Origin: Heyndrickxia sporothermodurans
GTDB lineage: Bacteria; Bacillota; Bacilli; Bacillales; Bacillaceae_C
Direction: 5' to 3' (one strand)
Length of the DNA stretch: 30,191 nucleotides
NCBI RefSeq assembly: GCF_016785185.1
Contig: NZ_JAEKDY010000037.1
A model generated the notes under the pieces. The model was not told the DNA's origin. It saw nothing but the letters and a program-made list of their open reading frames with translations, and searched no databases. Each line of letters starts with the position of its first letter. Within the stretch, counting starts at the first letter, position 1. Both the position numbers and the translations under genes were made by a program. Of the stretch, positions 22,008 through 30,029 are shown in pieces.

Positions 22008-24214
22008 GGAATAGCTCCTTTCCAAGCCTTCTCACATTCATTTACATCAGCTTCAATTAAGACTGAATTATTTTCATCTTTAATCTGAAGCCTTTCATTG
22101 CTCGTTACTTCACCAATCAATACTGCATCTTTGACAATTGCTTCAAATTTAGCTTTATTTTCTTTTTTCACCGATATAATAAAACGAGATTGTGTTTCGC
22201 TAAATAATGAAACAACCGGATCACCCTGCAACACGATTTCTGCTCCTAAGCCTGTTGTGCCAAATAGAGATTCAGCTATTGCAATCGCCGCTCCACCTTC
22301 AGCAATATCGTGGGCTGAGGAAACAAGCCCCTCTTTTATCGCTGTCAACAATTGTCGTTGTCTTCTAGCTTCAACTTCTAAATCGATGGCTGGTGATTTC
22401 CCAAAAATTTTATTATTCTGCATTTTTTGAAGCTCACTGCCACCAAATTCAGGCATTGTTTCACCAATCATATAAATCAAGTCCCCAGCCTGTTTGAAAT
22501 GTTGGGTCGTAATATGGTCTAAATCCTCAATCAAACCGACCATCCCAACGACAGGGGTAGGATAGACAGCTACTCCATTTGTTTCGTTATAAAGGGAAAC
22601 ATTCCCTCCGATGACTGGACTATTCAGCGCAAGACAGGCTTCACTCATCCCATCTGCTGCTTTTTCAATTTGCCAAAAAATTTCAGGTTTTTCCGGATTA
22701 CCAAAGTTCAAACAATCAGTGATTGCAAGCGGTTCTCCTCCAGAGCAAACGATATTTCTTGCAGCTTCTGCGACAGCAATTTTCCCTCCCATTTCTGGAT
22801 CTAGATAAAGATAGCGGGAGTTACAGTCAGTTGTCATTGCCAGCGCCTTTCGTGTTCCACGTATTCGTACTACTGCAGCATCTGAACCTGGTGTAACCAC
22901 AGTGTTTGTTCGCACTTGATAATCGTATTGTTTATACACCCATTCCTTACTAGCAATCGTCGGCTGTTGTAAAAGATTTAACAAAGTTTCCTTGTAATCT
23001 ACTACTTTCGGAATCTCCACTTCCATCGCTTGAAAATCTCGGAAATACGTTGGTTCAGCTGAAGGCTTATGATATACAGGTGCTTCTTCAGCAAGTGCAT
23101 CAGCTGGAACATCTGCTACAATTTCACCATGATGAATGAGTCTAAGCATTTTATCCTCGGTTACCCGTCCAACCGAAACTGCTTCCAAGCCGTATTTTGA
23201 AAATAAATCGATAATTTCCTGTTCTCTCCCTTGTTTTACAACGATCAGCATTCTTTCCTGTGATTCAGAAAGCATCATTTCATATGCAGTCATCCCTGTT
23301 TCACGTTGTGGAATAAAGTCTAAATTCATTTCGATACCTGAACCCGCTTTACTTGCCATTTCAGCAGATGAACTTGTAAGACCTGCTGCTCCCATATCTT
23401 GTATACCGACTAATGCATCCGATTTAACAAGTTCAAGACATGCTTCTAAAAGCAGCTTTTCCATAAATGGATCTCCCACTTGGACTGCAGGTCGTTTCTC
23501 TTCTGATTTTTCACTTAATTCTTCCGAGGCGAACGTTGCTCCATGGATGCCGTCTCTGCCTGTTTTGGCACCGACGTACATGACTGTATTACCAACACCT
23601 GTTGCTTGCCCCTTTTGAATATCTTTATGATCAATAAGGCCAACACACATCGCATTAACAAGTGGATTTCCATCATAGGATGGATCAAATTGAATCTCTC
23701 CGCCTACTGTTGGAATTCCAATACAATTTCCATAGCCTGCAATACCTGCGACTACCTCTTTAAATAAATATTTCACTCTTGAAGACTCTAACTCTCCAAA
23801 ACGAAGGGAGTTTAGTATAGCAATAGGTCTTGCTCCCATCGAAAATACATCACGGATTATTCCGCCAACACCTGTTGCTGCACCTTGATAGGGTTCAATC
23901 GCGGAAGGATGATTATGGCTTTCGATTTTAAATACGACCGCTTGATTATCACCGATATCGACAATTCCAGCACCTTCACCAGGTCCTTGAAGGACTCTTT
24001 CACCGGAAGTAGGGAATTTTTTTAGTATAGGCTTCGAATTTTTATAGCTGCAGTGTTCCGACCACATAACTGAGAACAGGCCGGTTTCTGTATAGTTTGG
24101 TAATCTACCTAAAATGTTTTCGATCATCGCAAACTCTTCATCGGTCAAACCCATTTCGCGATAAATCTTTTCTTCTTTAATTTGGGATGGATGTGGTTCA
24201 AGCATTAACGACAT
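21992..24214 (-). CDS. purL: Phosphoribosylformylglycinamidine synthase, large subunit
   Basis: Small-form PurL (740 residues), the ATP-dependent amidotransferase core that makes FGAM from FGAR. It works with PurQ as glutaminase and PurS as structural partner. Motifs in order: the N-terminal SVMWSEHCSYKNSKP, VVFKIESHNHPSA, GAATGVGGIIRDVFSMGA, GIPTVGGE, GIQDMGAAGLTSS, APGSD-like TPGSDAAVVRIRG, and GGNVSLYNE with SAHDIAEGG near the C-terminus. It overlaps purQ by 17 bases at its start and purF by 16 bases at its end. Confidence 0.98.
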   Translation of the reverse strand: MSLMLEPHPSQIKEEKIYREMGLTDEEFAMIENILGRLPNYTETGLFSVMWSEHCSYKNSKPILKKFPTSGERVLQGPGEGAGIVDIGDNQAVVFKIESHNHPSAIEPYQGAATGVGGIIRDVFSMGARPIAILNSLRFGELESSRVKYLFKEVVAGIAGYGNCIGIPTVGGEIQFDPSYDGNPLVNAMCVGLIDHKDIQKGQATGVGNTVMYVGAKTGRDGIHGATFASEELSEKSEEKRPAVQVGDPFMEKLLLEACLELVKSDALVGIQDMGAAGLTSSSAEMASKAGSGIEMNLDFIPQRETGMTAYEMMLSESQERMLIVVKQGREQEIIDLFSKYGLEAVSVGRVTEDKMLRLIHHGEIVADVPADALAEEAPVYHKPSAEPTYFRDFQAMEVEIPKVVDYKETLLNLLQQPTIASKEWVYKQYDYQVRTNTVVTPGSDAAVVRIRGTRKALAMTTDCNSRYLYLDPEMGGKIAVAEAARNIVCSGGEPLAITDCLNFGNPEKPEIFWQIEKAADGMSEACLALNSPVIGGNVSLYNETNGVAVYPTPVVGMVGLIEDLDHITTQHFKQAGDLIYMIGETMPEFGGSELQKMQNNKIFGKSPAIDLEVEARRQRQLLTAIKEGLVSSAHDIAEGGAAIAIAESLFGTTGLGAEIVLQGDPVVSLFSETQSRFIISVKKENKAKFEAIVKDAVLIGEVTSNERLQIKDENNSVLIEADVNECEKAWKGAIPCLLN

Positions 24215-24881
24215 GTGCTTCCCTCCAATTTTTCACTATCGATTGAAATAATTTAAGTCCATCTGCACTTCCTAGTAAATCATCAACCGCTCGTTCTGGA
24301 TGAGGCATCATGCCAAGGACATTACCTCTTGCATTCGTTATGCCTGCAATATTGGCAACACTGCCATTGGGGTTGTTGTCATACGTAAATACGATTTGAT
24401 TATTATCTGTTAAGCGCTTAAGTGTGTCGGCATCACAGTAATAATTTCCTTCGCCATGGGCGATTGGAATTCGTATGACTTCGTCTTGATTATATTGAGA
24501 GGTAAACATTGTATTGTTGTTTTCAACTTTTAATTGAACAGTTTGGCAAATAAATTGCAAGCTTTCATTTTGTCTCATCGCACCAGGAAGTAACCCGGAT
24601 TCAAGTAAGATTTGAAATCCATTACAAACACCTAGAACAGGCTTTCCAGCTTCCGCCGCTTTCACCACTTGTTTCATCACATTGGAGAAACGAGCAATCG
24701 CGCCTGATCGTAAGTAATCACCGTAGGAGAAACCGCCGGGCAGTAATATGCCATCGAAAGAATCCAGATTTTCTGAATCATGCCACACATATTCGACCTC
24801 TTCTCCAAGTTCGTCTTTAATGGCGTGAAACATATCTACATCACAGTTAGAACCAGGAAAAACGATTACCGCAAACCTCAC
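24198..24881 (-). CDS. purQ: Phosphoribosylformylglycinamidine synthase, glutaminase subunit
   Basis: Class I glutamine amidotransferase of 227 residues that supplies ammonia to PurL. The catalytic triad is visible: Cys86 in GVCNGFQIL, and His194 and Glu196 in MMPHPERA. The oxyanion region LLPGGFSYGDYLRSGAIA lies at about 47-64. The ATG overlaps the purS stop by four bases (ATGA). Confidence 0.98.
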   Translation of the reverse strand: MRFAVIVFPGSNCDVDMFHAIKDELGEEVEYVWHDSENLDSFDGILLPGGFSYGDYLRSGAIARFSNVMKQVVKAAEAGKPVLGVCNGFQILLESGLLPGAMRQNESLQFICQTVQLKVENNNTMFTSQYNQDEVIRIPIAHGEGNYYCDADTLKRLTDNNQIVFTYDNNPNGSVANIAGITNARGNVLGMMPHPERAVDDLLGSADGLKLFQSIVKNWREAHVVNA

Positions 24882-25132
24882 TGTACAACACCCTCCTCAA
24901 TCTCATATCGATAATCTTCAATAACAGGATTTGCAAGAAGACGTGTACATAGTTCATTAACTACTTCTTCAATATCACGTTCTGTTTTTTCAATCGTTAG
25001 CTCCATATATTTTCCGATTCTGACATCAGCAACCTCATTGTAATTCATGCTATGAAGTGAGCTTTTTACAGCTGTACCTTGTGGATCTAAAACACTTTCT
25101 CTTAAAGTTACATACACTTTTACTTTAAACAT
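24878..25132 (-). CDS. purS: Phosphoribosylformylglycinamidine synthase subunit PurS
   Basis: An 84-residue protein that bridges PurL and PurQ in the three-part FGAM synthase of Gram-positive bacteria. Typical features are the VKVYVTLRESVLDPQGTAV start, then VADVRIGKYMEL and LLANPVIEDYRYEIEE. It overlaps purC by 8 bases and purQ by 4. Confidence 0.97.
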   Translation of the reverse strand: MFKVKVYVTLRESVLDPQGTAVKSSLHSMNYNEVADVRIGKYMELTIEKTERDIEEVVNELCTRLLANPVIEDYRYEIEEGVVQ

Positions 25133-25847
25133 GTGTCGTTTCTCCTCTCAAGCGGTTTAATATTTCTTGGTATACCGTTGTCAAATCACCTAAATCTCTA
25201 CGAAAAACATCTTTATCGAGCTTTTGATTTGTTTTTTTATCCCAAAGTCGACATGTATCTGGTGAAATTTCATCAGCTAGTAAAATTTCTCCATTCGAAT
25301 CCTTGCCGAACTCTAGTTTAAAATCGACTAGATGGATCCCAAGCTCGGAAAATAGATTTGATAGCACTTCATTAATTTTTCGCGCTTTCTGCTTTAGAAG
25401 GGTTAACTCTTGCGGACTAGCAATCTCCAGTACTTCAACATGATCCTCTGTTATTAATGGATCGCCTAATTCATCATTTTTATAATAAAATTCAACAATT
25501 GGGTGCTTTAATAGTGTTCCTTCTTCAATACCAAGTCGTTTTGATAAGCTGCCGGCCACAATATTCCGTGTGACGACCTCCAAAGGAATGATTGAGACTT
25601 GCTGTACAAGTTGTTCATATGCTGAAATCTTTTCAATAAAGTGACTATCAATCCCACTTTCTTTTAAACTGGCAAATATTAAACTGCTAATTTCGTTATT
25701 CAGCTGCCCTTTTCCAGTAATTTCAGACTTTTTTTCTCCGTTAAAAGCTGTAGCTGAGTCCTTATACTCCACCAACAGCACACCATCACGTTCAGTACCA
25801 AAAATCCGCTTCGCTTTTCCTTCATACAATAAACCTAGCTTTTCCAT
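25125..25847 (-). CDS. purC: SAICAR synthase
   Basis: Joins aspartate to CAIR with ATP. The 240-residue product has the ATP-binding LLYEGKAKRIF start and the signatures VPLEVV-like IIPLEVVTRNIVAGS, LVDFKLEFG and LLADEISPDTCRLWD, with KTNQKLDKDVFRRDLG near the C-terminus. The ATG at 25847 follows AGGGGG by 8 bases; one GTG codon upstream is in frame but poorly placed. Between it and purB lies a hairpin-forming repeat, so its ribosome binding site is right next to that structure. Confidence 0.97.
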   Translation of the reverse strand: MEKLGLLYEGKAKRIFGTERDGVLLVEYKDSATAFNGEKKSEITGKGQLNNEISSLIFASLKESGIDSHFIEKISAYEQLVQQVSIIPLEVVTRNIVAGSLSKRLGIEEGTLLKHPIVEFYYKNDELGDPLITEDHVEVLEIASPQELTLLKQKARKINEVLSNLFSELGIHLVDFKLEFGKDSNGEILLADEISPDTCRLWDKKTNQKLDKDVFRRDLGDLTTVYQEILNRLRGETTHV

Positions 25848-25863
25848 CACACATGCCCCCTAT

Positions 25864-25895
25864 GGTGTCAGGCACCCACGGTGTCAAACACCGTG
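25864..25895. repeat. Palindromic repeat inserted between purB and purC
   Basis: Two adjoining hairpins: GGTG-TCAGG-CACC (25864-25876, allowing one-base offset) and the perfect CACGGTGT (25877-25884) / ACACCGTG (25888-25895) with a three-base loop. On the minus strand it reads as CACGGTGT-TTG-ACACCGTG followed by GGTGCCTGACACC, which I recall as a dispersed intergenic repeat of Bacillus relatives. No U-tract follows. It accounts for most of the 60-base purB-purC gap. Confidence 0.7.
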
Positions 25896-25907
25896 AGTGT
25901 GATCCTG

Positions 25908-27200
25908 CTATAGTCCAAGTCGTTCAAAGATGAAATCTACATTTTTTAAGTGATAGTTATAATCAAAGCAATCAGCAATTTCTTCTTTCGTTAGTTTGCT
26001 TTGGATCGTTGGATCCGCTTCAATTAGCTCTCTGAAAGGCACTTGCTTTTCCCATGCTTCCATTGCTTTTGGCTGTACTGTATCATAAGCTGCTTCACGT
26101 ACCATTCCTTTATCAATTAACGCAAGCAATACACGCTGAGAATAAATCAAGCCGAGTGTTTTATCCATATTCCGTTTCATATTTTCAGGGAATACAGTTA
26201 AGTTTTTCACGATATTCGCAAAGCGATTTAACATATAATTTAATGCAATTGTCGCATCTGGTAAGATAATACGTTCTGCAGATGAATGAGAAATATCTCT
26301 TTCATGCCATAATGCTACGTTTTCATATGCAGTCATCATGTATCCACGAATGACCCTAGCCATTCCTGTCATATTTTCCGAGCCAATTGGATTTCGTTTA
26401 TGCGGCATAGCAGATGAACCTTTTTGTCCTTTTGCAAAAAACTCTTCTACTTCACGAGTCTCACTTTTTTGCAATCCACGGATCTCTACCGCAAATTTTT
26501 CAACGGAAGTAGCTATTAAAGCAATCGTTGCTAAATAATGTGCATGACGGTCCCTTTGCAATGTTTGTGTAGAAATCGGCGCTGCTTGTAAGCCAAGCTT
26601 GTCACATACATATTTCTCAACGAATGGATCAATATTTGCATACGTACCGACAGCTCCTGAGATTTTTCCAAACTCAACTCCTGCAGCGGCTTGCTTGAAT
26701 CTTTCCAGATTGCGTTTCATTTCCTCATACCATAGGCCAAGCTTTAATCCGAAAGTTGTTGGTTCTGCATGGACGCCATGAGTTCTCCCCATCATCACCG
26801 TGTACTTATGCTCTTTTGCTTTTTCACCAATAATCCCGATAAAATTCTCGATGTCTTTTAAAAGAATTTCATTTGCCTGCTTCAAAATATACGATAAAGC
26901 TGTATCAACAACATCCGTAGATGTTAATCCATAATGAACCCATTTTCGTTCTTCGCCGAGTGATTCAGAAACCGCTCTTGTAAAAGCAACGACATCGTGG
27001 CGTGTTTCTTCCTCAATTTCCTTAATCCTTGCCACATCGAATGTTGCATGTTGACGTATTTTCTCTACATCCTCTTTTGGAATATCTCCAAGTTCCGCCC
27101 ATGCTTCACACGCTAAAATTTCAACCTCAAGCCATGCCTTAAAGCGATTGTCCTCTGTCCAAATTGCGCCCATTTCCGGACGTGTATAACGCTCGATCAT
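25908..27200 (-). CDS. purB: Adenylosuccinate lyase
   Basis: Cleaves fumarate from SAICAR in IMP synthesis and from adenylosuccinate in AMP synthesis. The 430-residue protein has the fumarase/aspartase superfamily signature SSAMPHKRNP at 262-271, whose flexible loop holds the catalytic serine. His68 (TRHDVVAF) and His141 (GRTHGVHAEPTTFG) are the active-site histidines. ATG start with GGAGGAAATAATTT upstream. It begins 18 bases after the purK stop. Confidence 0.98.
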   Translation of the reverse strand: MIERYTRPEMGAIWTEDNRFKAWLEVEILACEAWAELGDIPKEDVEKIRQHATFDVARIKEIEEETRHDVVAFTRAVSESLGEERKWVHYGLTSTDVVDTALSYILKQANEILLKDIENFIGIIGEKAKEHKYTVMMGRTHGVHAEPTTFGLKLGLWYEEMKRNLERFKQAAAGVEFGKISGAVGTYANIDPFVEKYVCDKLGLQAAPISTQTLQRDRHAHYLATIALIATSVEKFAVEIRGLQKSETREVEEFFAKGQKGSSAMPHKRNPIGSENMTGMARVIRGYMMTAYENVALWHERDISHSSAERIILPDATIALNYMLNRFANIVKNLTVFPENMKRNMDKTLGLIYSQRVLLALIDKGMVREAAYDTVQPKAMEAWEKQVPFRELIEADPTIQSKLTKEEIADCFDYNYHLKNVDFIFERLGL

Positions 27201-27218
27201 AAATTATTTCCTCCGATT

Positions 27219-28352
27219 CTACTTCCAAATTCCACTATCATTTAGTTGTGAGAGTGTCCTCTCAATATTATCTGTTAAAACTGTAATATGTCCCATTTTT
27301 CTTTGATATTTCGACTGACTTTTCCCATATAAATGAATAGACCATTCAGATTGTAAAGGAATTTGTTCCATTAATTTTTCCACATGTTGCCCTAAAATAT
27401 TGACCATTACTACCGGCTTTAAAAGTGATGGCGATTTTAAAGGCCAATTGCAGATCGCACGGATATGCTGGTCAAATTGAGAAAAATCACATGCTTCAAT
27501 TGAATAGTGACCTGAATTATGTGGTCTAGGTGCTAACTCATTCACAAAAATTTGACCATCTGCTGTAAGAAACATTTCTACAGCTAATGTACCGATGAGT
27601 TCGATATGTTCTGCTATTTTTTCCGCTAGTTGAAAGGCAGCAACCTCGATGTGCTTATTGATATGAGCAGGGACAATTGTTTGGTGTAAAATATTATCAA
27701 CATGAATATTTTCCCCTACTGGAAAGCATTCCATGTCCCCATTTACATTTCTAGTAACAATCACAGAAATTTCCTTTTCGAATTCAACCCAAGATTCGAG
27801 AACACATGCCCCATATTCTAACAGTTTTTTAGCCTCAATACTATCGTCCGCACATTGGATGACATGCTGCCCTTTACCATCATAGCCCCCACGGCTTGTT
27901 TTTAACACACAAGGGAATCCGAGCTCTTGAATAGCTTTATTCATTTCAGCTTCTGAGTGTATGACTTTAAATGGTGCCACCTTTACACCTGAAGCTACTA
28001 ATGTATTTTTTTCAATTATGCGATCTTGAGTGATACGAATAATTTCTGCACCTTGAGGAACATTTGCTATTCTCGAAAGTGAAAGTAATGATTCATAATC
28101 AATATTTTCAAATTCAAAAGTAATAACATCACATTTTTTCGCTAAATGTTCGAGTGCCTGTAAATCATCATAGCCCGCCGTGATTTGTTCATCAGCAACC
28201 TGACCACATGGACAGTCATTCGTAGGATCTAAAACAATGATTCGAAAGCCTGCTTCCTTTGCAGCAAGAGCCATCATTCTGCCAAGCTGGCCACCGCCGA
28301 TAATCCCAATTGTTTTCCCTGGCTGAATGATTTCCCTATTCAAGTTGATCAC
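27219..28352 (-). CDS. purK: N5-carboxyaminoimidazole ribonucleotide synthase
   Basis: ATP-grasp enzyme (377 residues) that makes N5-CAIR from AIR, bicarbonate and ATP. Visible motifs are the N-terminal IGIIGGGQLGRMM, CPCGQVAD, VITFEFENI, VLKTSRGGYDGKGQ (ATP binding) and VEMFLTADGQIFVNELAPRPHNSGH (metal/ATP). The start appears to be GTG at 28352, overlapping the last 17 bases of purE. Its ribosome binding site is weak, so translation is probably coupled to purE. Confidence 0.96.
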   Translation of the reverse strand: MINLNREIIQPGKTIGIIGGGQLGRMMALAAKEAGFRIIVLDPTNDCPCGQVADEQITAGYDDLQALEHLAKKCDVITFEFENIDYESLLSLSRIANVPQGAEIIRITQDRIIEKNTLVASGVKVAPFKVIHSEAEMNKAIQELGFPCVLKTSRGGYDGKGQHVIQCADDSIEAKKLLEYGACVLESWVEFEKEISVIVTRNVNGDMECFPVGENIHVDNILHQTIVPAHINKHIEVAAFQLAEKIAEHIELIGTLAVEMFLTADGQIFVNELAPRPHNSGHYSIEACDFSQFDQHIRAICNWPLKSPSLLKPVVMVNILGQHVEKLMEQIPLQSEWSIHLYGKSQSKYQRKMGHITVLTDNIERTLSQLNDSGIWK

Positions 28353-28824
28353 TACTTTCGATTACAGTTTCTTTTATTTCTTCTCGTCTTTTTTCTAGTT
28401 TATTTGCTATCTCAGAATCATCTATTGATAAAATTTGTGCAGCTAGCAATCCGGCATTTTGTGCACCAGCTTTTCCAATTGCTACTGTAGCTACTGGAAC
28501 ACCACCAGGCATTTGCACAATGGATAATAAAGAATCAAGTCCGTTTAATGCCTTCGATTGAATAGGTACCCCGATAACCGGAAGAGTCGTTTTCGCAGCG
28601 ACCATTCCCGGTAAATGAGCAGCACCACCTGCACCGGCAATGATCACTTTAATTCCTCTGCCTCTCGCATTTTCTGCATACTCAAACATTAATTCTGGTG
28701 TTCGATGTGCAGATACGACCTGTTTTTCGTACGGAATCTCTAATTCTTCTAATATAGAACTTGCATGCTTCATTGTTTCCCAATCAGAAATACTTCCCAT
28801 TATTACTCCAACTTTGGTTATCAT
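28336..28824 (-). CDS. purE: N5-CAIR mutase
   Basis: Rearranges N5-CAIR to CAIR. The 162-residue class I PurE has GSISDWETM (10-18), the catalytic-loop SAHRTPE with His40, and GAGGAAHLPGMVAAKTTLPVIGVP. First gene of the operon: ATG with GGAGG 6 bases upstream, about 220 bases downstream of the transcription start, behind a riboswitch-controlled leader. Confidence 0.98.
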   Translation of the reverse strand: MITKVGVIMGSISDWETMKHASSILEELEIPYEKQVVSAHRTPELMFEYAENARGRGIKVIIAGAGGAAHLPGMVAAKTTLPVIGVPIQSKALNGLDSLLSIVQMPGGVPVATVAIGKAGAQNAGLLAAQILSIDDSEIANKLEKRREEIKETVIESSDQLE

Positions 28825-28863
28825 AATAGGCCTCCGTCAAATTTTTACTAAAGGTTCAAATAA

Positions 28864-28914
28864 AAGCAAAAAACCAGATAAACTGCATTCATAAAGAGAA
28901 AGCAGCTCATCTGG
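28864..28914 (-). terminator. Riboswitch-controlled intrinsic terminator in the pur leader
   Basis: CCAGATGAGCTGC (28914-28902) pairs with GCAGTTTATCTGG (28886-28874), with only G-U or one-base departures, and is followed by TTTTTTGCTTT. An alternative 11-bp antiterminator can form between AGAGAAAGTGG (28965-28955, starting in the 3' strand of riboswitch helix P1) and CTGCTTTCTCT (28905-28895, the top of the 5' arm and loop). The two folds exclude each other. Confidence 0.9.
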
Positions 28915-28961
28915 GGAAAAACAACACAAATAAACGGAAAATAATTCCCAAAATCCACTTT

Positions 28962-29031
28962 CTCTCATAGTCCAATCATTTACGGTAATTGGGTAGAAAC
29001 GTATGGGCCATATTCCCATTATATATGAGAG
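28962..29031 (-). ncRNA. Purine riboswitch (guanine class) of the pur operon
   Basis: All conserved parts of the purine aptamer are present. P1 is CTCTCAT (29031-29025) with ATGAGAG (28968-28962). J1/2 has TATAAT. P2 is ATGGG/CCCAT with the loop AATATGG. J2/3 is GTTTCTAC. P3 is CCAATTA/TGATTGG with the loop CCGTAAA, and GG of L2 faces CC of L3. The specificity base is C (GACTATG rather than GATTATG), which in known members means guanine/hypoxanthine, not adenine. Guanine binding should hold P1 together and favour the downstream terminator. Confidence 0.96.
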
Positions 29032-29054
29032 TTGTATTTATCTTCGACAATTAC

Positions 29055-29083
29055 ATCTTAACAATAGGCTATTTACATGTCAA
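29055..29083 (-). promoter_or_regulatory. Sigma-A promoter of the pur operon
   Basis: TTGACA (29083-29078) and TAAGAT (29060-29055) with a 17-base spacer. Start expected near 29048, giving a leader of about 224 bases before purE. Confidence 0.85.
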
Positions 29084-29091
29084 CTAAAAAT

Positions 29092-29125
29092 CGAACATTT
29101 GGGATTTTAATATAATTAATGTTCG
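29092..29125. promoter_or_regulatory. PurR-box pair upstream of the pur promoter
   Basis: CGAACATT (29092-29099) and its perfect inverse AATGTTCG (29118-29125), 18 bp apart, match the paired PurBoxes bound by the Gram-positive PurR repressor, which PRPP releases. They sit just upstream of the -35. The far half site lies only 5 bases from the yebG stop. Confidence 0.88.
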
Positions 29126-29129
29126 TGTT

Positions 29130-29324
29130 TTACTCAAGCTTTAGTGCGTCAAATATTATTTTTCTGCTGACGGGTTGATATTCTGTTTGATTATTTTTTA
29201 GCACTTCTTTAAAAATTGGTTTCTCAATTCTGCGGACTGGACGGTATCCCTCATTTTCCATTCGTGTTAGACAATCAGCTATTGTTTCATTTGCTAACAC
29301 TTCAAATTGCTTTTTTTTACTCAT
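29130..29324 (-). CDS. yebG: NETI-motif protein YebG
   Basis: A 64-residue cytoplasmic protein with the family-naming ANETIADCLTRMENEGYRP segment and RKIIFDALKLE end. Function unknown. It overlaps yebE by 8 bases and sits upstream of purE, the same arrangement as in B. subtilis. I see no terminator between it and the pur promoter. Confidence 0.9.
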   Translation of the reverse strand: MSKKKQFEVLANETIADCLTRMENEGYRPVRRIEKPIFKEVLKNNQTEYQPVSRKIIFDALKLE

Positions 29325-29862
29325 GTTTCAATTTACCTCTTTTCACACTTTTCACCCAAAATCCACCATATATTGTTTTCGGTTCATATGCAATAATAAA
29401 TGCTTTAGGATCTAATTCTTTTATCTTTTGATACAATTTCAGTTCGTATTTTCTCGGTGTTAATATTTGCAAAGCCATACGGTCACCTTCAAGACCATTT
29501 GCGGCCCAGCTCGTTACCCCATACCCGCTGTCTCGTAGCTGTCTTGGCAAATCCTTATCATATTCCTTCGTTATCACATTTACCGTTATATACCCTAATG
29601 CCAACTTTTCTTCGATTTTCATTCCAACAATGACACCAATCCCATATCCTACTGCATAAGCAATGACATTTTGGATATGATTTAAATTATCAAGCACTAA
29701 TCCTAGCCCCATCACATAGATTACAATTTCAATCATACTTACAAAAGCCGCAACATAGCGGTATCCTTTTAAAGTTAAAATCATGCGTATAGTGAAAAAT
29801 GATACATAGACGATATTAATAATTAAAATAATAATGACCATGACAATGCTGTTTTGAAGCAA
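29317..29862 (-). CDS. yebE: UPF0316 membrane protein YebE, TTG start
   Basis: A 181-residue protein with three probable N-terminal membrane segments (about 6-27, 34-57 and 64-84) and a C-terminal DUF2179-like soluble domain (VNVITKEYDKDLPRQLRDSGYGVTSWAANG, shown here only as landmarks VITKEYDKDLP and GVTSWAANG; then MALQILTPRK). Molecular role unknown. The start is a TTG at 29862, with AAGGAG 9 bases upstream. The next ATG is seven codons in and has no ribosome binding site. It is translationally coupled to yebG by an 8-base overlap. An IS66 end lies 120 bp upstream. Confidence 0.9.
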   Translation of the reverse strand: MLQNSIVMVIIILIINIVYVSFFTIRMILTLKGYRYVAAFVSMIEIVIYVMGLGLVLDNLNHIQNVIAYAVGYGIGVIVGMKIEEKLALGYITVNVITKEYDKDLPRQLRDSGYGVTSWAANGLEGDRMALQILTPRKYELKLYQKIKELDPKAFIIAYEPKTIYGGFWVKSVKRGKLKHE

Positions 29863-29995
29863 ATTTAAGCACTCCTTTAAAATTACATTCTTTCTTTATA
29901 TTTTTCCTAAAATGCTTATAACAAACAAGTCTTTTCGCAAATATTTTGTTTAAAAATTATCTAGTTATACATTGTCTATGTGTAAGCGTAAAATA

Positions 29996-30022
29996 ATCCC
30001 CACCTGTCAACCAGATGGGGAT
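29996..30022 (-). terminator. Hairpin after the IS66 transposase gene
   Basis: ATCCCCA (29996-30002) and TGGGGAT (30016-30022), with inner CTG/CAG pairs, form a stem 7 bases after the transposase stop. ATTATTTTACG follows on the minus strand, a weak U-tract. Likely the element's own terminator. Confidence 0.65.
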
Positions 30023-30029
30023 CGAGTTA

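Noticed and set aside
23136..23618. A 160-codon plus-strand open frame inside purL
   Set aside because: Fully antisense to conserved purL motifs, Ser/Pro-rich composition typical of a shadow frame, no start signal.
28640..28894. An 84-codon plus-strand frame over purE and the leader
   Set aside because: Antisense to purE and to the riboswitch terminator, with no start signal. The leader is explained by known regulatory RNA.
29982..30029. The hairpin at 29996-30022 as the terminator of a gene entering from the left
   Set aside because: No plus-strand gene precedes it. Its position right after the IS66 transposase stop assigns it to the element.
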